From: Hypholoma sublateritium FD-334 SS-4
Lineage: Eukaryota > Basidiomycota > Agaricomycetes > Agaricales > Strophariaceae
Direction of reading: 5' to 3'
Length of the DNA: 13,479 bases
NCBI GenBank assembly: GCA_000827495.1
Contig: KN817602.1
Span: 1-13,479, forward strand
Shown here one piece after another: positions 7,481-13,479 of this stretch (position 1 is the stretch's first letter; every line of letters starts with the position of its first letter). Under the pieces are notes generated by a model that was not told the origin of the DNA, did no database searches, and was given only the letters and a program-made list of their open reading frames with translations. The position numbers and the translations under genes are program-made.

Positions 7481-8100
7481 GGGCGAGCGACGATTCGAAC
7501 CAGGCAGTGGGCTAGATATGGTGTCTTGATGTTTATCCTGTGTTTCGCCCTTCAGAAAGATATCTCGAAGAGAGTCAGCCTGAAGCTTGAAGCTTGAAGC
7601 TTGAAGACTGGTTGGCGGCTGCGGCGCGCCATTCCGGCGCTCCCGGTGATTCCCGACGGTCCGCTGGCACCGACAGTCATGAACACCGTCCTACGCCTTG
7701 CCGCGACGTGCGTCCTCTGCCTCGTATAGCCTCCTGGCCTGTGTGCACCCATTGCCTTCATTGACCTCTACTGGAGCGCTACTACGTCTGCTAGCTCTAG
7801 CAACTAATCACCGAGCCATATGTCGAGCAAAGTCGAAGATGGGACGTCGTGTCTAGCACGGAGGACAGTGGAAAGTGGGAGGTGATGTCGGCCACGACCA
7901 TCGCGAGGGCACGCGACGGTGCGCACCCGGAATGTGGGATGGGTCTCGGGCATCCGTGAGGAGGGGAGGGCGTTCCAGAATCCATGTACGCTGATAACTT
8001 CGCTCTTCCGTGCTCACAATAATCTATTTTTTTTTTTTTTTCAAAAATCATATCAGCAATCCGGTTCCGGATATTGCGTGAAAGTTTCGAACATCTCGAG
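7481..8100. other. Intergenic stretch with simple repeats
   Basis: No recognisable gene. It holds a heptamer tandem repeat (7581-7606) and a run of 15 T (8027-8041). A B-box-like GATTCGAACC at 7492-7501 has no tRNA structure around it. Confidence 0.5.
7581..7606 (+). repeat. Tandem heptamer TGAAGCT, 3.7 copies
   Basis: Three perfect TGAAGCT units followed by TGAAG. Because AAGCTT is itself palindromic, the array contains three overlapping HindIII-type hexamers. Confidence 0.9.
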
Positions 8101-9389
8101 TACGGTTTAAATGGTGCGCGTGGGGACTGAGCATGTCATTTTTGTGTCTGCCTACACCTCGTGCGCTGACTAGGTGGGTGGTCAAGCCCACCGTGATCGG
8201 CGTGATCGTCGTCGTCGTAAATCGTCTCTTCCTCTTTATATGCGTCGTGCTGACGCGCATATAGTGCACATTGTTTCTTCCAACAGGGCGCCACCACTGC
8301 CTGGCCGATACAGCCTGCTAGAGGCTGCTACAGTGGCATTCGTCCCGACTCACGCTCCAGCTCCGGCCCCGTGCCCGAGCTGATCGCGCATTCTGTCGTT
8401 TCCGTGTATACTGCCGCCACCTTGCCACCCACGTTACACGTACGCACGCTGATCTTTCACGAAGGTTCATTCCATATGTCCATGCGCGACCAGTTCTCTA
8501 CGTCCGTCTCCGTCTCCGTGCGACGTGCTGTACCGCACCCAAACCGCACGCTGCTTACACCATAGCGCGATGTCTGCTGCAAATCTTTTCGAAGACGCTA
8601 GGCCGTCGAGCCGCCGCCGGGCTCTTGTTTGAGCACCACGTGTATCCCTACCGTCAGCGCTTGATCGTGGACATGCATGCGCGGCTAGTTGCTGTGGTTG
8701 TCTGATGGAACGTGGTGATGAACGTTTGAATGCAGCGTGTGGGAAGGCCGCAGAAGACCTCGGGGACGGGCGCTAGAATGCAGACGGTGTATGAACGACA
8801 TTGAACACCGCCTAAACTAAACGATGTGTTTTGAAGAAGCGTGTACAAGGATGCAATCATGCATGTAACGGCGTTCACGAACGAATTGTATGGATCGGGG
8901 CATATTCCACGTGCTTGCACGTCCGCAGTTAGAGTCGCGTTGCGGCTGCGTGGGCGAGGCGCAAAAACATGCGCGATGCGTCGTCCTTCCCCTGCACACC
9001 CTGAAACTCGAGCTCCTTCGCTCGCACCTCCCAAGACGGCGTGTGCGTATAGTTTGCGGCCCACAGTACCAGCCATGCACAAGCGGCACTTGTAGTGTCA
9101 AGTTTCAACGCATTCACAAGACGGGTGAAAATTGTATATGCGTATCCTGTGCATGCCGCACTCATTCACAAACATGCTATGATAGAATAGACGCCCCGCC
9201 TGTTTAATCACATACAGAACGTGGAAAACATACACCTTGAGGCCTTAAGGCCTGAGGCGCTTCCAATCGTGTTCCAACAATAGCTACAAAAGATTTCAGC
9301 AAATATAAGAGCTTTAGGCTGCTTCGCAATTTTGACAAACATCCAGCGCTTCTCCCGTGCTAGGAAAATTACATTCAGTGCCTTCCGAA
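8101..9389. other. Gene-poor, mostly G+C-rich spacer upstream of the DUF2235-WD40 gene
   Basis: Several open frames of 60-140 codons overlap on both strands (for example 8654-9082 minus, 8890-9207 plus), with no recognisable domain and no supported splice structure. Short runs of GTC (near 8208-8220) and of CCGTCT (near 8502-8520) are simple sequence. Composition becomes A+T-richer from about 9190. The promoter of the downstream gene must lie in the last 200 nt or so; no clear TATA box is visible. Confidence 0.5.
9240..9253. repeat. Perfect 14-nt palindrome AGGCCTTAAGGCCT
   Basis: Self-complementary over 14 nt with no spacer, about 137 nt upstream of the ATG of the DUF2235-WD40 gene. It could be a binding site for a dimeric regulator or simply chance. 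Confidence 0.6.
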
Positions 9390-12300
9390 ATGGCAGAAAA
9401 TTCCAATATAATCACCGTAGAGGACAGGGATAGTGCGTACTTCATCCGCTCTGTTCATTCTGTACATTAGGCTAATTGTGCTCAATATACAGCAGCCCCA
9501 AATATTCCTACTAGTGACAAGGCACTTCGCCCTGACCCAGGGTCTGAGATATGCTGCCATATTACGGATGGTACCGGTAGAAACCTTGCTCTTTCTATCG
9601 ACGGCACTTCAAACCAATTCGGAGACAAGGTATTTATATTGTGCGTCTTCGATGTGAATCGATGCACTGACAGCCTTGGACAGAACACCAATGTTATTGA
9701 ACTATATAATCTTATCTTGAAAGCCGATGAGGATCGCCAGCAAACTTGGTACAATAGCGGCATTGGGACCTATGCGCGACCATCTTGGAAGTCGCCTAAA
9801 TATTACAAGAAGGTCATTTATCATAAAGTCGATTTGGCAATTGCATGGTGCGTCAAGTTCTCTTACATGTACAGTAGTATTGATTTTTTATTTCGCTTTC
9901 CAAGGGATTTTGAACGGACTGTCCTAGCTGCCTATCGCTGGTTATCCGACAACTATGAAACGGGTGACTGCATATTTTTATTTGGTAAGTTGGAATTCTG
10001 TGAAATTTCTACCGTTCAGCTCTGACACACACGAAGGATTTTCTCGTGGAGCATTTCAAGTTCGCGTTCTTTCAGCAATGATTGACAAGGTGAGATATTT
10101 ACTTTAAGCGCCTAAAATTATAGCCTAATCATGTATAGGTTGGACTTATCCATAAAGGGAATGAAATGCAAATACCATTGTAAGTATAAATTTCAGATTC
10201 CAGATGTGTCCTCTTTCAAATAAAATTCCCCAGTGCATATGAATTATACGAAGACCCGGAGAGCGATAAAACCACAACGACTCAAGTTGGGTCTAAAGAA
10301 AGGTTGTCCAGTGCAGACCGTTTCAAGAAGGCCTTCTCGCGCAAAGATGTAAAGGTACATTTTGTCGGTGCCTGGTATGTCTTGCTTTCTTCACTTTATT
10401 GTACCCATTTAAACTCGTGAACAATCAGGGACACGGTTTCATCAATTGGATTGGCACGTGGAACTACAATGCTTCCTCGGACCGTAGACGGCATGCGGCA
10501 TGTTTGTTTCTTCCGCCACGCACTGGCCCTGGATGAACGAAGGGTCAAGTTCTTACTGGAGTTTGCATATGGAGGTTCAACTGAGCCTCCCACAAACCCA
10601 GCAACAAAGCGAGCATGGTCGTGGAAGTTCTGGAATTCTGGTACACAACCTGATTCGTACGCCCATTTTCTTATGAAAACAATAGTTAAATATTTATTTT
10701 CCAATCAGAAGTAGCGAGGCAGCCAAAACAGAGCCAGTGGATCAACATATTCCTTCGAAAACTGGAGCCACAAAATTGGAAAGAAAACGCCCACACACCT
10801 TAGAGGTTTGGTTTGCGGGGACACACTCTGATATGTATGTGCTTTTTTTCTTCTAATGCCTAGATTTATATACTGATTCCAAATTAGCGGCGGTGGGAAT
10901 GTAGAGAATATAGGAATGGATCGCAGTCGGCCTCCACTCAGGTGGATGGTGTTGGAAGCTGGGGCTGTTGGTCTTCGCACAGCACGATTTGATCGTGAAC
11001 TTTCTTCAAAGGAGCAGATCGAGATCAAAGAGTCTTTGACGCCTATCTGGTGGTTCCTTGAACTACTTCCTCTCAAGCGGTTGACATATACACGGCGCAA
11101 GGATGGAATCCTAAATACTCGCAAGTAAATCTCATTTATTTCCTATAATTGTGTTTTTACTCATGTATTTGGTCATTTAGACCTCATCTTGGGTCGCCCC
11201 GGAAAATTCACAAGGGGCAGAAAATCCACAGTTCTTTCCTGTTGGCTGAACGATTGATTAACGGTCAGCCTTACACTCCAAAGGCACGTCCATTGGAAGA
11301 TGATCCCAATTTTTGGGAGACGGCACGTAAAGATGGACTTGGGGAATGGCTCGAACAAGATTTGTATGAGTATGTCAATGAGCTTGTAAAGCAATTTATC
11401 AACACCCTTCATGTCGACATGGTGGACGACAGTATCATATTGCAAAATTTGCGCCAAATTGCACTGCGGGGTGAGCCAAGTCATTCCATAGATCTTTTTA
11501 TCGGTCACTGAAAACCATATTCTTAGCTGATGGGCAACAAGCTGTCTGTGACAACTTGTTCAAAAGTATAATTGATACTTTTGAGAAATCTGACTCCGAG
11601 TATGAGCTCAAGAAGAAGTGCCAACTCCTAAATTCTACAGCGGACATCCTTAGCGAGAGTCCAGATGATCTGAAGCAAGCACATTCAGTGGAGCTTCGCG
11701 GCCTGATACGCCGTGTGACCACTGGTACAGACGGTCAGCGGATAGCAGAGGACTTTGTGGACGAGTGCACAACTCGTAAGTGAAGACGCCTGTTGCTATC
11801 CGCCCGGGTGTGATTTGCTCACTTATTTTTTAGGTTGTATATTTGTATTACATGGACACACGGACGCGGTCGCCTCTGTCGCAACGGCACTCACCCCCTA
11901 CGGAAACCGCATAGCCTCAGGCTCGTTTGACAACACAGCGCGTATCTGGGATTTAGCGACGGGTAAGCAGGTCGGCGAGCCATTTCGAGGACACACGGAT
12001 TATGTCGGATCCGTCGCGTTCTCGCCGGATGGCAGGCGCGTAGTCACGGGCTCAGCCGACAAGACCCTTCGGATCTGGGATTTGGAGACAGGGAAGCAGA
12101 TCGGCGAGCCATGGCAAGGACACACACATTGGATCTTGTCTGTCGCATTCTCGCATGACGGCAAGCGCGTCGTCTCGGGCTCGGTGGACAGCACAGTGCG
12201 GATCTGGAATTCAGAGACGGGGACACCGGTTGGGGAACCGCTGCAGGGACACACATCCTCCGTCTCGTCTGTCGCATTCTTGCCTGATGGAAAGCGCATA

Positions 12301-12747
12301 GCCTCGGGCTCGTTGGACAAAACAGTTCGGGTCTGGGATCCGGAAACGGGGACGCAAATTGCGGCGCCATTGCGAGGACACGCATATCCGGTCCGCTCTG
12401 TCGCATTCTCGCCTGATGGAAAGCACATAGCCTCGGGCTCGGGGGACGGCACAGTCCGGATCTGGGACTCGGAGACGGGGAAGGAGGTTGACGAGCCGTT
12501 TCGGGGACACACACATTGGGTCTGGTCTGTTGCATTCTCGCCGGATGGAAAGCGTATAGTCTCGGGTTCGGATGACAAGACAGTCCGGATGTGGGATTTG
12601 GAGATAGGGAAGCAGGTCGCATTTAAGGGACACACCGATGAGGTCCTGTCTGTTGCATTCTCGCGTGATGGCAAATGTGTCGTCTCGGGCGCGCATGACC
12701 AGACAATTCGCATCTGGGATGCAGAAATGTACCAGGCCACAACTTAG
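9390..12747 (+). CDS. DUF2235 (Tle1-like) alpha/beta hydrolase fused to a seven-bladed WD40 propeller, 13 exons, 900 aa
   Basis: Exons: 9390-9432, 9493-9629, 9684-9847, 9905-9984, 10037-10089, 10139-10179, 10234-10374, 10429-10656, 10709-10834, 10888-11124, 11181-11470, 11527-11775 and 11834-12747. They total 2703 nt in one frame; introns are 49-60 nt, all GT-AG. DUF2235 spans about residues 45-440: IDGTSNQFGDKNTN (50-63), YNSGIGTY (83-90), the nucleophile elbow GFSRGA (Ser144), AWDTVSS (Asp221) and FAGTHSDIGGG (His335). These positions match the Ser-Asp-His triad known from bacterial Tle1 phospholipases, so lipase or esterase activity is plausible. Residues ~440-600 are charged and probably helical, with no P-loop. 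Residues 603-900 form seven WD40 repeats of about 43 aa (GHT..V.SVAFSPDGK.I.SGS.D.TVRIWD), enough for one closed propeller. There is no signal peptide or membrane helix, so a cytosolic protein is likely. The start ATG (GAAATGG) has a good context. Least certain are exon 1 and the 10657 donor (GTACGC), chosen because it keeps frame and intron length. Confidence 0.9.
11851..12735 (+). repeat. Seven tandem WD40-coding repeats, period 129 nt
   Basis: The GGA codon of each GH motif starts at 11854, 11989, 12118, 12247, 12376, 12505 and 12628. Spacings are therefore 135, 129, 129, 129, 129 and 123 nt. The middle four units are nearly in register at DNA level and share long near-identical stretches such as TCTGTCGCATTCTCGCC. 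The first blade carries a divergent ATALTPYG segment in place of AFSPDG, and the sixth lacks two residues before the next GH. The whole array lies within the last exon. Confidence 0.93.
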
Positions 12748-12841
12748 TTATATGTACCTACCAGCTGTTACTTATTGTCCTCGGATGAGTTTCTGACACG
12801 AGCATGTCATTATTTTATTTTCTGAATTCTATATCATTATA

Positions 12842-12847
12842 ATAAAT
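12842..12847 (+). terminator. AATAAA poly(A) signal after the DUF2235-WD40 gene
   Basis: AATAAA sits 95 nt beyond the TAG stop in an A+T-rich stretch, a plausible distance for a fungal 3' UTR. Confidence 0.5.
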
Positions 12848-13479
12848 TTTTGCACTAGTATGTATGTTTACGACCACTTTAAAATATAATGAGACCGTAA
12901 GATATGAAAAACCCCAAGGCTACATCCGCAAAAGCTGAGGGATCGGCACGTACGTTCGCGAGATATGCGCACCACGATCCACTTCACGGGGAAACAGAAG
13001 AACATTGATGTAGCTAGCTCCGACTCGCTTATCTGCTTCCGCTGCTCTGTTTTACGCAGAATATTATCGCATTAGAGACGTCCTACAGCAGTGCTGCGCA
13101 TTCAACTGCCGGCCTCAGTCACCCAGAAGCGCGCAAACGCGCCGCCTTTCCTGTTAATTCACGCCTGTGGAGCGCCAACGGCGAGTCGACCGCTCTTCAG
13201 AATAGCTCTGGGTACGAGGAGGTTTGTCTTCGTCGTGGAGTAATGAACGTGAGGAATGATACGTACGTACATGTGCATCAGACATACAGTACAGCTCATC
13301 ATCGCCGTCGTCCACCCGCTTCATACAACGCTAGGGCAAACGCCACAGCGATACCGGGCCCTCGTTCTGCGAAACGCTGACCACCCCATCAAACGTTCAA
13401 GAGAATCAGTGTGTGTGGATCGGACAGCTGTGGCTCCGACGTACGCTGGCGCCCCGCATCGCCAACCAGCGCTGACTAC
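12848..13479. other. 3' flank with no recognised gene
   Basis: A+T-rich until about 12930, then mixed to G+C-rich sequence to the window edge. I see no conserved open frame, RNA gene or clear repeat. Confidence 0.45.

Noticed and set aside
7492..7501. B-box-like GATTCGAACC, possible tRNA or SINE on the minus strand
   Set aside because: No acceptor, D-arm or anticodon-arm pairing is visible around it, so chance is more likely.
8654..9082. 142-codon minus-strand open frame
   Set aside because: No recognisable domain, overlapping frames on both strands, and no conserved splice structure.
10641..10708. Alternative intron 8 donor at 10641 (GTACAC)
   Set aside because: It gives the wrong phase for the next exon, whose frame is fixed by the FAGTHSDIGGG motif. 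The donor at 10657 (GTACGC) keeps frame.
11181..11775. Possible NACHT or other STAND ATPase between the hydrolase and WD40 parts
   Set aside because: The linker is only about 160 residues long and has no G-x4-GK[ST] Walker A or Walker B-like acidic hydrophobic motif.
12000..12740. 246-codon minus-strand open frame and further antisense frames over the WD40 array
   Set aside because: They are the antisense of repeated WD40 codons. The repeat period and codon bias keep the opposite strand open; this is a well-known false gene.

Overview
The window looks like draft nuclear DNA from a basidiomycete fungus, probably an Agaricomycete. The evidence is gene structure with many introns of about 45-70 nt (GT..AG, CTAAT-like branch sites) and three basidiomycete-typical families: a cysteine-cluster (CxC) gene of KDZ transposons, DUF6534 seven-helix membrane proteins, and a DUF2235 hydrolase joined to WD40 repeats. 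Exon models were built by eye from reading frame, splice signals and, for the DUF6534 genes, comparison of two copies. Family names rest on remembered motifs, not a search.

Layout. 1-611 (+): decayed fragment of a KDZ-associated CxC gene running in from the left edge. 1220-1364: truncated tRNA-like relic followed by a 9-nt minisatellite. 1394-2309 (-): DUF6534 pseudogene with a 2-nt deletion and no 3' exons. 2310-3060: its A+T-rich upstream flank. 3061-4290: G+C-rich block without a credible gene. 4376-5864 (-): apparently intact nine-exon paralogue (339 aa) using one GC-AG intron. 5865-6510: upstream flank sharing short boxes with the pseudogene flank. 6511-9389: mostly G+C-rich, gene-poor sequence with simple repeats. 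9390-12747 (+): 13-exon gene for a 900-aa protein with an N-terminal DUF2235 (Tle1-like) hydrolase, a helical linker and one seven-bladed WD40 propeller. 12748-13479: its 3' flank with a poly(A) signal, then sequence with no recognisable gene.

The genes do not form a pathway. The window reads as an accessory region: transposon debris, a recent gene duplication with one dying copy, compositionally odd intergenic blocks, and a lineage-expanded type of gene. The best candidate for unusual biology is the DUF2235-WD40 protein. It pairs a complete-looking Ser/Asp/His hydrolase with a highly self-similar propeller of the kind seen in fungal NLR-type incompatibility proteins, but without a visible nucleotide-binding domain between them. 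A recognition or defence role is inference.
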